Position numbers and translations under genes: made by a program. Source: Microbispora sp. ZYX-F-249 (GTDB lineage Bacteria; Actinomycetota; Actinomycetes; Streptosporangiales; Streptosporangiaceae). From it: a DNA stretch of 64,000 nt. This document shows, piece after piece, positions 7,161 to 14,608 of this stretch (positions are counted from its first letter, which is position 1; each line of letters starts with the position of its first letter). The notes beneath the pieces were generated by a model, which saw nothing but the letters and a program-made list of their open reading frames with translations, had not been told where the DNA came from and ran no database searches. The stretch lies in the NCBI RefSeq assembly GCF_039649665.1, contig NZ_JBDJAW010000017.1, positions 62,001 through 126,000 on the forward strand, read 5' to 3'.

Positions 7161-7844
7161 TCATGCGCCGTGGACGTCCCCGAAAGGGTCCACGATGGGC
7201 CCCACGAGCATCGGGCGGGCGAGCATGTCCTCCGTGAACGGCACCCCGGTGATCTTCGCCGCCAGGGCGAACCCCCTCGTCAGGGCGGTGCCGTGGTTGT
7301 CCTCCCAGGCGGCGTCCCACGCGGCCTCGTCCTCCGGCGTGTCCAGTCCCATCCCCAGCTCGCGCATGTGGCCGTTGAGCCGGTCGGGGTCGGAGCCGTA
7401 GCGCTCGTACGGGTGCCGCGGCCGATAGCAGGTGACGATCGTGCCGTCGATCGCGTACTCGAAGCCGTGGTCGGCGGCGTAGTCGTGCCGGGTGACCGCC
7501 ACCACCTCGCAGCCCCGTGACAGCCTGGGCAGCACCTCGTGGAGCGTGACCATCCAGCCGGAGGGCTCGATGGCCACGCACCACTCGCCGGCCTGGAAGA
7601 CGCCCACGTGGCCGCCGCCGTCTCCGCCGTCCGTGTCCTCGACGAACTCGTACACCTTGTCGTCGAGCTCGGCGAAGCCGGACTCCCGGCCGGAGTCCTC
7701 GCCTCGGCTGAAGCGGCGCACGACCTCCGCGGGGTCGAGCCCGCGGAAGAAGGCCACGCTGAAGATCACGCCCAACGGGCCGCCGCCCCCGCTCTCGGGC
7801 ACGTCGAGCCACTGGAACGGGGCCAAGGGATCGGTCGTCGTCAT
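7161..7844 (-). CDS. DUF6461-like protein of unknown function
   Basis: A 227-residue soluble protein with the pattern of the actinobacterial DUF6461 family: an N-terminal FQWLDVPESG segment, GLDPAEVVRRFSRGE, then short strands (VGVFQAGEWCVAIEPSGWM, VVAVTRHDYAADHGFEYAIDG) and an acidic C-terminus. No catalytic motif is apparent. ATG 7844 is taken as start, but an in-frame GTG at 7895 overlaps the stop of the upstream zinc-ribbon gene (GTGA) and would add 17 residues through coupled translation; the family alignment favours the shorter form. It lies in a minus-strand run with a zinc-ribbon regulator and a VOC protein. Confidence 0.62.
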   Translation of the reverse strand: MTTTDPLAPFQWLDVPESGGGGPLGVIFSVAFFRGLDPAEVVRRFSRGEDSGRESGFAELDDKVYEFVEDTDGGDGGGHVGVFQAGEWCVAIEPSGWMVTLHEVLPRLSRGCEVVAVTRHDYAADHGFEYAIDGTIVTCYRPRHPYERYGSDPDRLNGHMRELGMGLDTPEDEAAWDAAWEDNHGTALTRGFALAAKITGVPFTEDMLARPMLVGPIVDPFGDVHGA

Positions 7845-7891
7845 GCGGGCCAGGGTGGCAGGCCGTACCGACAATTCCGCCTGAGCGAGCG

Positions 7892-8257
7892 TCACTCCTC
7901 GCCGGAGAACCGCTCCCAGGCGGACTGGCGGGTCATGCCGAGCGCGGCGCCGATCCTGGCCCAGGTGGCGCCGCGGTCACGCGCCCGCTGCACCCAGACC
8001 CGCAGGTTGTCCTCGACCTGCGCGCTCACCGCGGCGATCCGCGGCAGGAACTCCAGGATCTGCTCGACCGTCATGCTCTCGGTGTAGGAGATCTCCGGCG
8101 TCTCGACGGGCTGAGCCGCCAGGATCTCGGCGCAGAGCCCGACGCACTCGTTGCAGATGTGGACGCCGGCACCGGCGATCATCTTGGCCACGGCGGTCTT
8201 CGGCTTGGAACAGAACGAGCAGCGGATGTCCTGTTCCGCCACAGAAGGAGCGGACAT
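7892..8257 (-). CDS. ClpX-type C4 zinc-ribbon protein with HTH-like C-terminus
   Basis: A 121-residue protein. Residues about 12-40 form a ClpX-like C4 zinc ribbon (RCSFCSKPK and ICNECVGLCAEIL); the C-terminal third (DRGATWARIGAALGMTRQSAWERF) is a short helix-turn-helix found in many actinobacterial small regulators. There is no AAA+ domain, so it is not ClpX. The start is ATG 8257 with GGAGG 5 nt upstream. Two copies of a near-identical inverted repeat flank its promoter, so it may bind DNA and control itself. It could link a protease-adaptor type zinc ribbon to DNA binding, but this is inference. Confidence 0.75.
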   Translation of the reverse strand: MSAPSVAEQDIRCSFCSKPKTAVAKMIAGAGVHICNECVGLCAEILAAQPVETPEISYTESMTVEQILEFLPRIAAVSAQVEDNLRVWVQRARDRGATWARIGAALGMTRQSAWERFSGEE

Positions 8258-8277
8258 GTCGCCTCCACGGGATGTAA

Positions 8278-8336
8278 TGTCAGGCTGTTCCTGACGATCG
8301 ACACCGAGACTAGTCCCGTCAGGAGCAGCCTGACAA
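8278..8336 (-). promoter_or_regulatory. Promoter with two matching operator-like inverted repeats
   Basis: On the minus strand a -35-like TTGTCA (8331-8336) is 18 nt from TAGTCT (8307-8312). GTCAGG-N5-CCTGAC occurs twice, at 8318-8334 and 8279-8295, one over the -35 and one just downstream of the -10. The two 19-bp segments (8278-8296, 8317-8335) are also inverted copies of each other with one mismatch. The arrangement suggests a repressor binding both sides of the promoter of the zinc-ribbon gene. Confidence 0.6.
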
Positions 8337-8510
8337 TAGATCATCCGGTAAGCGATGTTTCCCGCACCCTCGTTCCCGGGTCAGCTCTTGGGGCCGAAAG
8401 GCGTGCGGGACCTCTCCCTTGCGTCCGCAGCGCGGGCAGGGGCGGTATCGCCCGGACCACCAGGTGGCCTTGAGCGTCCCGCTGCCCTTGCACTTGGGAC
8501 ATTCGGCCAC
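8319..8510 (-). CDS. Small protein with two CxxC zinc knuckles
   Basis: A 63-residue protein beginning MAECPKCKGSGTLKATWW and continuing PCPRCGRKGEV, i.e. a CxxC pair followed about 20 residues later by another CxxC, as in DnaJ-like zinc centres and small actinobacterial zinc-finger proteins. The ribosome site GAGGTGG precedes ATG 8510 at good spacing. Its end overlaps the promoter and operator of the downstream zinc-ribbon gene. The rest is basic and featureless. It is short, so the call rests on the cysteine pattern and ribosome site. Confidence 0.55.
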   Translation of the reverse strand: MAECPKCKGSGTLKATWWSGRYRPCPRCGRKGEVPHAFRPQELTRERGCGKHRLPDDLLSGCS

Positions 8511-8649
8511 CTCACCCGCGGCGGCGAGGGAACTCGCATCGCCCGCCTCCCGTCGGCACCGGTCGCACGGGAGAGGACGCCGGGCGGCCCCCGGCCGGTG
8601 ACAGCCGGGCCCCGCTTCGTTGAAGTCACAGGTCCCCGGGTCGCGGCCC

Positions 8650-10080
8650 TCAGACCCGCTCGGGCTGAAGCGCTGCGGCCTGCCGCACGTCGGCCCGGGG
8701 GCGCCGCAGGACGACGAGCGCCACCGCGAAGGCGGAGATCAGCAGGGCGAGGGAGACCGTGAAGGCCAGGCGGTAGCCGCCGGTCAGCGCGACCGCCTCG
8801 CCCGCCCCACCCGCCAGCAGCCCCTCCGTACGGGTGGCGGCCAGCGTGGACAGCAGGGCGACGCCGGCGGCCATCCCGACCTGCTGGGTGGTGTTGAACA
8901 CCCCCGAGACCAGGCCGGCGTCGTCGGAGCGGGCGTCGGACATGCCGAGCGAGGTCAGCGCCGGAAGCACCAGTCCCCCGCCCATGATGAGCACCATCAC
9001 GGGGAGCAGGTCGGTCACGTAGCGGGCGTCGACGGGAACGCGGGTGAGCCAGGCCATCGCGCCGATCAGGAGCACCAGGCCGCCCAGCAGTACGGCACGC
9101 GCGCCGAACCGGGTGCTGAGCCGCGGGGACACGAACAGCGACATGATCGCGATGGACAGCGCCGCCGGGAGCATGGCCAGGCCGGTGCCGAGCGCGTCAT
9201 ACCGGAGCACCTGCTGCATGAACAGCGCGACGACGACCTGGAAGGCGAACATCGCGCCCAGCGTCAGGATCTGCACGAGGTTGGCGCCGGCGACGGTGCG
9301 CGAGCGGAGGATCCGCAGCGGCATGAGCGGGGTGCGGGCGGTCGCCTGCCGGACGGCGAACGCGGCCAGCAGCACGAGCGCCACCACGCCGAACCACAGG
9401 GAGCGCGGGCCGAACCGCTCGATCTGGACCACACCGTAGATGCCCAGCATGAGACCGGCGGTGACGAGCAGGGCGCCCAGGGCGTCCGCGCCCGCCGACA
9501 GGCCGAGCCCTCGATCGGCCGGCAGCGCCCGGACCGCCAGCGCGATCGTGACGACGCCGATCGGCACGTTGATCAGGAAGATGTAGTTCCAGCCCAGCGT
9601 GTCGGTGAGCACCCCGCCGAGGACCTGGCCCAGCGACGCTCCCGCGGCGCCGGTGAAGCTGAAAACGCCGATGGCCTTGGCCCGCTCCCCCGCGTCGGTG
9701 AAGGTCGTCACCAGGATGCCGAGGACGACCGCCGAGGCCATGGCGCTGCCGACCCCCTGGAGGAACCGGGCGCCGATCAGCATCCCCGGCCCGGAGGCGG
9801 CTCCGGCCAGCAGGGACGCGGCGGCGAAGACGGCGTTGCCCGCCAGGAACATGGCCCGGCGGCCGACCAGGTCGCCCAGCCGGCCGGCCAGCAGGAGCAG
9901 GCCGCCGTACGCGATGAGGTAGGCGTTGACGGTCCAGCTCAGCTCGGCGGGCGCGAAGCCGAGATCCCGCTGGATGGCGGGCATGGCCACGGTCACGATG
10001 CTGCCGTCGAGAACCGTCATCAGCATCGTGGCGGACAGCACGCCCAGCACGAGCCAACGGGATCGAGGTATGCGCGACAT
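8650..10080 (-). CDS. MFS drug-efflux transporter, 14-helix DHA2 (EmrB/QacA) family
   Basis: A 476-residue proton-driven exporter. It shows motif A-like GRLGDLVGRRAMFLAGN between helices 2 and 3, the antiporter motif around FLQGVGSAMASA, the D1-type motif LDGSIVTVAMPAI in helix 1 and LGWNYIFLINVPIGV, all typical of the DHA2 family, and about 14 hydrophobic helices. The ribosome site AGGAGG lies 7 nt before ATG 10080. The gene just upstream encodes a MarR regulator; such pairs commonly control resistance to antibiotics or antiseptics. The substrate cannot be predicted. Confidence 0.9.
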   Translation of the reverse strand: MSRIPRSRWLVLGVLSATMLMTVLDGSIVTVAMPAIQRDLGFAPAELSWTVNAYLIAYGGLLLLAGRLGDLVGRRAMFLAGNAVFAAASLLAGAASGPGMLIGARFLQGVGSAMASAVVLGILVTTFTDAGERAKAIGVFSFTGAAGASLGQVLGGVLTDTLGWNYIFLINVPIGVVTIALAVRALPADRGLGLSAGADALGALLVTAGLMLGIYGVVQIERFGPRSLWFGVVALVLLAAFAVRQATARTPLMPLRILRSRTVAGANLVQILTLGAMFAFQVVVALFMQQVLRYDALGTGLAMLPAALSIAIMSLFVSPRLSTRFGARAVLLGGLVLLIGAMAWLTRVPVDARYVTDLLPVMVLIMGGGLVLPALTSLGMSDARSDDAGLVSGVFNTTQQVGMAAGVALLSTLAATRTEGLLAGGAGEAVALTGGYRLAFTVSLALLISAFAVALVVLRRPRADVRQAAALQPERV

Positions 10081-10091
10081 GGGGTCGCCTC

Positions 10092-10141
10092 CTGTTCATG
10101 AGGAACAGGCACGACCGTAGCAGATAGTTTTGTTGTAGACG
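10092..10141 (-). promoter_or_regulatory. MarR/MFS intergenic region with inverted repeat near the ribosome site
   Basis: CTGTTC-ATGAG-GAACAG (10092-10108) is a perfect 6-bp inverted repeat adjoining the ribosome site of the MFS gene. Further upstream is an AT-rich stretch (TAGTTTTGTTGTAGAC at 10126-10141) that holds a possible minus-strand -10 (CTATCT) and could be the MarR site. Confidence 0.35.
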
Positions 10142-10157
10142 ATCCCTTACGGACCCA

Positions 10158-10643
10158 TCAGCCGCGTTGACGCGCCCTCCGGACCGGCCGGGGCGCCTCC
10201 ACAGGAGTGGCCAGATGGCCAGTGACCAGGCGGTTCAGTGCCCGGAGGAGCACCTCCGCCTCCTCCTGCGGCAGCGACCCGAGAGCGGCCCGGTGCACCC
10301 CGTCGACGATCTCCTGGCTCCGCTTCGCCACCTCCGCGCCCTTCTCGGTGACCGCGACGATCCGGGCGCGCCGGTCCGTGCTGGACGGGCGCCGCTCGGC
10401 GAGGCCTGCCTCCTCCAGGGCGTCGAGGGTGACCACCATCGTGGTCTTGTCCATGTCACCGAGCTCGGCGAGCTGGATCTGCGTACGCTCCTCCTCCATC
10501 GCGTGGACGAGCACGCAGTGCATGCGCGCCGTCAGGCCGATCTCGGCGAGGGCCGCCGCCATCCGCGTACGCAGCACGTGGCTGGTGTGATCGAGCAGGA
10601 AGGACAGGTCGGGCTCGTTACGCGAGGGTGCCATGGCCGTCAT
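10158..10643 (-). CDS. MarR family transcriptional regulator
   Basis: A 161-residue MarR protein: dimerisation helices at the N-terminus (LSFLLDHTSHVLRTRMAAAL), wHTH with IQLAELGDMDKTTMVVTLDAL and the wing STDRRARIVAVTEKG. Placed 77 nt upstream of the DHA2 efflux gene in the same direction, it is the likely repressor of that pump. ATG 10643 is preceded by TAGCCT (10650-10655) at 6 nt with no ribosome site, so the gene is probably leaderless; ATG 10634 is an alternative. The inducing ligand is unknown. Confidence 0.88.
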   Translation of the reverse strand: MTAMAPSRNEPDLSFLLDHTSHVLRTRMAAALAEIGLTARMHCVLVHAMEEERTQIQLAELGDMDKTTMVVTLDALEEAGLAERRPSSTDRRARIVAVTEKGAEVAKRSQEIVDGVHRAALGSLPQEEAEVLLRALNRLVTGHLATPVEAPRPVRRARQRG

Positions 10644-10688
10644 GCGCCCAGGCTACCAATTCGTCCGATTGCGGATTATCTCCAAAGG

Positions 10689-11555
10689 TCACAGTGCGCG
10701 CAGGGCGGCCTCGATCGACGCCCGACCCGCCGGGACGAGCGGGAGCCGTACGGCGGCGGTGGGAATCCGGCCCTGGGCGTGCAGGACACCCTTCAGGACG
10801 GTCGGGTTGGGCTCGGCGAACATGGCCGCCGACATGAGCGACAGCCGGTGACCGAGAGAGCGGGCATGGTCCACCTCCCCGGCGTGCCAGGCCCGGACGA
10901 GCTCCGCGAAATCGCCGGTACGCAGGTGGGCGGAGGCGAGGATGCCGCCGGAGGCGCCCAGCGCGAGCAGCGCGGACAGGAACGGGTCGTCTCCGGCGAG
11001 CACCGCGAAATCGGCCGGCGGGTCGGCGAGCAGGGCGATCGTGTCAGAGTCGACGCCGCCGACCGCGTGCTTGACCCCGGCCACCATGGGCAGCTCACCC
11101 AGCCGGCGCAGCGTGCCCGCGCCCACGGACTGCCCGGTTCGATAGGGGATGTTGTAGACGATCAGCGGCACCGGGGTCTGCTCGGCCAGCGCGGTGAAGT
11201 GGGCGAGCACGCCCGCCTCGGACGGCCGGACGAACGCCGGGACCGTCACCAGCGCCGCGTCCGCCTCCCCCTTGAGAGCGCGCAGCGCCTCGGCCGTGCT
11301 CCGCGTGTCGGCCGACCCCGCGCCGACCGTGAGCGTGGCGCCTCGTTCGCGGCAGACCCGGCCGCAGATCTCGATCACCGCGCGCCGTTCCTCCTCGGCC
11401 AGCGTGGCGACCTCCGCCGTGGTGCCGAGCGCGACGAGCCCCGACGCGCCGTCGTCGAGCACGGCGTGCGCCAGGGCTTCGAGCGCGTCGACAGCGATCT
11501 CGCCGTCCTCGCCGAACGGAGTGATCAAAGGGACATGAACACCGGAAAGAGCCAT
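10689..11555 (-). CDS. DapA-like (dihydrodipicolinate synthase/N-acetylneuraminate lyase family) aldolase
   Basis: A 288-residue TIM-barrel class I aldolase. The Schiff-base lysine is Lys162 (VAGVKHAVGG), the catalytic tyrosine is Tyr134 (IVYNIPYRTG) and the substrate loop is GTTAE at residues 44-48 (GTTGE in most DapA). These match the DapA position-for-position, so it may be the lysine-pathway 4-hydroxy-tetrahydrodipicolinate synthase, but the family also contains many other pyruvate aldolases and it is not next to dapB, which lies 10 kb away. A LysR gene is divergent from it and probably controls it. Start ATG 11555 with GGAAGG upstream. Confidence 0.85.
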   Translation of the reverse strand: MALSGVHVPLITPFGEDGEIAVDALEALAHAVLDDGASGLVALGTTAEVATLAEEERRAVIEICGRVCRERGATLTVGAGSADTRSTAEALRALKGEADAALVTVPAFVRPSEAGVLAHFTALAEQTPVPLIVYNIPYRTGQSVGAGTLRRLGELPMVAGVKHAVGGVDSDTIALLADPPADFAVLAGDDPFLSALLALGASGGILASAHLRTGDFAELVRAWHAGEVDHARSLGHRLSLMSAAMFAEPNPTVLKGVLHAQGRIPTAAVRLPLVPAGRASIEAALRAL

Positions 11556-11589
11556 GCCACGATCCTTCCGGCGAGCAACCGTGTAGGTC

Positions 11590-11626
11590 CAGTTCGCGTT
11601 TCTGTCGAAACCGTTAAGCTGAACTG
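11590..11626. promoter_or_regulatory. Nested inverted repeats between dapA-like and lysR genes
   Basis: GTTTC-TGTC-GAAAC (11598-11611) lies inside CAGTTC (11590-11595) ... GAACTG (11621-11626). Nested symmetric sites between a LysR gene and its divergent target are the usual LysR binding arrangement. Confidence 0.5.
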
Positions 11627-11658
11627 ATGCTCGGCACTCACCGCCCCGGCCCGCGCTG

Positions 11659-12543
11659 ATGCTCGACGTCCGCAGGCTCCGCCTGCTTCGTGAACTCGCC
11701 CACCGGGGCACGATCGCGGCGGTGGCCGAGGCGCTGACGTTCACTCCCTCGGCCGTCTCCCAGCAGCTCGCCGCGCTGGAACGCGAAGCGGGGGTCGCCC
11801 TGCTGGAGCGCACCGGACGGCGCGTCGTCCTCACCCCCGCCGGAGTGGCGCTGGTGCGGCACGCGGAGGCCGTGCTCGAACGGCTGGAGCAGGCGGCGGC
11901 GGAACTGGCCGCGGCCAGGAGCGATCTGTCCGGGATACTGCGGATCGGCGCCTTTCCCACGGCGACCCGCGCCATCCTCCCCTCGGCCCTGGCGGCGCTC
12001 GCGCGGAGCCACCCCGGCCTCGCGCCGATGGTGGACGAGGTCGATCCCGCCGAGGTCGCGCCCAGGCTGCGCACCGGCGAGCTCGACGTCGCCCTGGTCC
12101 ACGAGTACGACTTCGTCCCGGCCGAGCCCGACCTCGCGCTGGACGCCGTCCCCCTCCTCGACGAGTTCATGTACCTGGCCACCCCGCACACCGTCGGCGG
12201 CGAGGGCGACGCGGCCACGCTCCTCGCCTGCCGCGACGTGCCCTGGATCGCCTCCACTCCCGGCACGCTCTGCCACGCGATGACCGTACGGGCCTGCCAG
12301 GCGGCGGGGTTCTCCCCCCGGGTACGTCACCACATCGACGACTTCGCCACGGTGCTGGCGATGGTCGCCGTCGGGCAGGGCGTGGCGCTCGTGCCGGAGC
12401 TGGGAGCCGCCGACCCGCCCGGAGGCGTCACGCTGACCGCGCTGTCCATGCGCCGCCGCACCCGCGTCGCCTTCCGCCGGGGCGCCGGCGGTCACCCCGC
12501 CGTCGTCGCCCTGATCGCGGCCCTGCGTTCGGCCGTCCGATAG
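11659..12543 (+). CDS. LysR family transcriptional regulator
   Basis: A 294-residue LysR-type regulator: N-terminal wHTH (LRELAHRGTIAAVAEALTF, SAVSQQLAALEREAGVALLE) with its coiled linker helix, then a periplasmic-binding-protein-like sensor domain (LRIGAFPTATRAILPSAL through GQGVALVPELGA). It is transcribed away from the dapA-like aldolase and is likely its regulator, with nested inverted repeats between them. Whether the ligand is lysine-related is not visible. It ends 3 nt before the stop of the convergent diiron-protein gene. Confidence 0.88.
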   Translation: MLDVRRLRLLRELAHRGTIAAVAEALTFTPSAVSQQLAALEREAGVALLERTGRRVVLTPAGVALVRHAEAVLERLEQAAAELAAARSDLSGILRIGAFPTATRAILPSALAALARSHPGLAPMVDEVDPAEVAPRLRTGELDVALVHEYDFVPAEPDLALDAVPLLDEFMYLATPHTVGGEGDAATLLACRDVPWIASTPGTLCHAMTVRACQAAGFSPRVRHHIDDFATVLAMVAVGQGVALVPELGAADPPGGVTLTALSMRRRTRVAFRRGAGGHPAVVALIAALRSAVR

Positions 12544-12546
12544 GGG

Positions 12547-13569
12547 TCAGAAGACCGGGATGATGTCCTCCGGGTCGATGACGTCGACCTCCACGCCGTC
12601 GATGTCGAGCTCGGGGATCGCGGGGAACTCGATGCCCCACCGCTCGACGATGGCGCGCACCCGGGCCATGGCCAGCCGCCAGTTGTCGGCCTGCTCCTCG
12701 TACGACAGCACCCCGAGGCCGCCCTCCCGCGCGTGGTCCATGAGCACGCGGTGGTTGTGCAGGAAGTACGGCGGAAGCTCCCAGAAGCCCTCGGGCGGCT
12801 CCCACAGGATCATCGACAGGAACACGAACCCGGCGCGCAACTGGCGCGTGATCAGGCCGCGCACGTCGTCGGTGAGCCCCGGCCACTCGTTCTCCAGGAT
12901 CGTCATGCAGATCTGGAGGTGACGCGACTCGTCCCGGCCGATCTTGTGGAACATGTCCGAGAACAGGGGGTGCTCGGTGCCGGAGGCCATCCCGCGGAAC
13001 AGCGTCGAGGCCGCCATCTCCCCCATCATGAAGCTCGTGAACAGCACGGCGAGCGAATACTTGCCCACGGCCGCGTTGTAGCCGTTCCAGTAGCGCCCGC
13101 CGTTGTGGTAGAGCCAGCCGATGTTGTTGTGCGCCGCTCGCTCCAGGTCGGTGGAGGGCTGCCAGTCCAGCGGGCCGCCGGGCCACAGCCGCGCGATCGC
13201 CCGCTGGCAGCACTCCTCGTGGTTCATCTCGTCACGGGTGATCGAGAAGAAGCACTTGCGTACGGGATCCTCCTCGTGCTTCTCGAACGCCTGGATCGTG
13301 GCGCGGGCGAAGACGGCGGGGCCGGAGGCGTCGAAATTGGCCAGCACGGAGAACCAGTACATGATCCCCAGCCGCTGCTCGGCCGTGAACTCGCCGGGGT
13401 CGAGCAGGTTCCACGGCAGGTCGGCGGGGTTCCAGACCATGCGCTTGGACTTCTCGTAGATCGCCGCGAGCTTCCCGGTCTCCACCCGCCACTCCATCGG
13501 GTAGATGTTGGGCTGCGGGATCTCGGGAGCCGGCCAGAAACCGCCCTCGGGAACCACGACGTCCGACAT
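12547..13569 (-). CDS. Ferritin-like diiron-carboxylate protein, possible oxygenase
   Basis: A 340-residue soluble protein with the ligand spacing of the ribonucleotide-reductase-R2/diiron-oxygenase fold: Asp80 (LANFDASG), Glu114-x2-His117 (TRDEMNHEE), Glu164 (MMGEMAAS) and Glu194-x2-His197 (GRDESRHLQ). Many tryptophans and aromatic residues surround it. The pattern supports an O2-activating dinuclear iron or Fe/Mn site, but which substrate it oxidises is unknown; it is clearly not a nucleotide reductase subunit by context. The start is ATG 13569 in MSDVVVPEGGFW. It is monocistronic, convergent to lysR, with a possible operator upstream. Confidence 0.72.
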   Translation of the reverse strand: MSDVVVPEGGFWPAPEIPQPNIYPMEWRVETGKLAAIYEKSKRMVWNPADLPWNLLDPGEFTAEQRLGIMYWFSVLANFDASGPAVFARATIQAFEKHEEDPVRKCFFSITRDEMNHEECCQRAIARLWPGGPLDWQPSTDLERAAHNNIGWLYHNGGRYWNGYNAAVGKYSLAVLFTSFMMGEMAASTLFRGMASGTEHPLFSDMFHKIGRDESRHLQICMTILENEWPGLTDDVRGLITRQLRAGFVFLSMILWEPPEGFWELPPYFLHNHRVLMDHAREGGLGVLSYEEQADNWRLAMARVRAIVERWGIEFPAIPELDIDGVEVDVIDPEDIIPVF

Positions 13570-13590
13570 CGTCTCACCATCCCCGCGCCT

Positions 13591-13604
13591 GTGACTCACG
13601 TCAC
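13591..13604. promoter_or_regulatory. Inverted repeat upstream of the diiron-protein gene
   Basis: GTGAC-TCAC-GTCAC lies about 22 nt before ATG 13569; next to it, TGTAACAGTGTCA (13607-13619) resembles a degenerate TetR-type palindrome and holds a possible minus-strand -10 (TTACAT). Confidence 0.35.
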
Positions 13605-13649
13605 CATGTAACAGTGTCAGCCTCATCCTGCGCCGTGCCGTCACACCAA

Positions 13650-14588
13650 TCAAGTGCCCACGCTGTGCCGCCGGCGGCCGGCCTGTGTGAGGGCGACGCA
13701 GACGAGCACGGCCAGAGCCGCCACGATCGTCGCGGCGCCGATCTCCTCGTTGAGCAGCAGCCATGCCCACACCAGCGTGAGCAGCGGTTGCGCGAGCTGG
13801 ATCTGCCCGGCACGCGCGATCCCGCCCATCGCGAGCCCGGCGTACCACGGGATGAACCCGAGGAACATCGACACCAGGGCGACGTACGCGAACCCGGCGA
13901 GCGACACGGCCGAGGGCTCCACGGGGGTGGTGACCGCCAGCACCACCGTCACGGGCACGGTGAGCGGGGCCGCCAGCACCAGGGCGTACGAGATGACCCG
14001 CCAGCCGGGCGTCTCCCGCGCCAGGCGCCCGCCCTCTGTGTAGCCGAGGGCGGCCGACAGCAGCGCGAGCACGAGGAGCAGGTCCGCCCCGGCGAAGCGG
14101 CCGGTCCCCCGGGTCAGGGTGAACACGGTGATCGACAACGCCCCCGCCGCGCAGGCCGCCCAGAACAGGGGCCGCGGCCGCTCCCCCGCCCGCAGCACCG
14201 CGAAGGCGGCGGTGGCGGCCGGGAGGAGGCCGGTGACGACGGCGGAGTGGGCCGTGCTCGCGCCGCCGTCGAGGGCCAGACCGCTGAACAGCGGGAAGCC
14301 GACGACCACGCCCAGCACGATCATCACGTACGACCGCAGATGGGCGCGGGGCGGCAGGAGCGGCGCACCGGCGGCCTTGAGGCAGATCACGGCGGCGAGC
14401 GCCGCGATCGCCGCGCGCCCGATCGCGACCAGGTACGGATCGAACCCCCGCATCGCGAACACGGTCGCGGGAAACGACCCCGAGAACGACAGCACGCCCA
14501 CACCGGCCATGAGGCTGCCCCGCCACGCGGAACGGCGAGGGGAGGCCGCTATCGGGAGAACATCGATAGCGCTATTGTCAATTTTCAT
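13650..14588 (-). CDS. EamA family (DMT) transporter
   Basis: A 312-residue inner-membrane protein of the drug/metabolite transporter superfamily with ten predicted helices in two EamA repeats (first around GVLSFSGSFPATVFAMRGF, second around LAGFAYVALVSMFLGFIPWYAGLA). EamA proteins export amino acids, nucleosides or similar small metabolites. Its ATG (14588) overlaps the start codon of the divergent MocR regulator gene, so both genes must be transcribed without leaders or the protein begins later, at ATG 14510 just before the first helix. The MocR regulator very probably controls it. Confidence 0.85.
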   Translation of the reverse strand: MKIDNSAIDVLPIAASPRRSAWRGSLMAGVGVLSFSGSFPATVFAMRGFDPYLVAIGRAAIAALAAVICLKAAGAPLLPPRAHLRSYVMIVLGVVVGFPLFSGLALDGGASTAHSAVVTGLLPAATAAFAVLRAGERPRPLFWAACAAGALSITVFTLTRGTGRFAGADLLLVLALLSAALGYTEGGRLARETPGWRVISYALVLAAPLTVPVTVVLAVTTPVEPSAVSLAGFAYVALVSMFLGFIPWYAGLAMGGIARAGQIQLAQPLLTLVWAWLLLNEEIGAATIVAALAVLVCVALTQAGRRRHSVGT

Positions 14589-14608
14589 GAATGACGATAG
14601 CAGTATCG
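14564..14608. promoter_or_regulatory. Twin operators over overlapping divergent start codons
   Basis: CGATAGCGCTATTG (14564-14577) and CGATAGCAGTATCG (14595-14608) fit one consensus CGATAGC-NN-TAT(T/C)G and their centres are 31 bp apart, about three helical turns. The first overlaps TATTGT (14573-14578), 8 nt before the MocR ATG; the second overlaps a minus-strand TATCGT (14594-14599), 5 nt before the EamA ATG. Each thus covers one candidate -10. Confidence 0.6.

Noticed and set aside
7892-8257. ClpX ATPase
   Set aside because: Only the zinc ribbon is present; there are no Walker A or B motifs.
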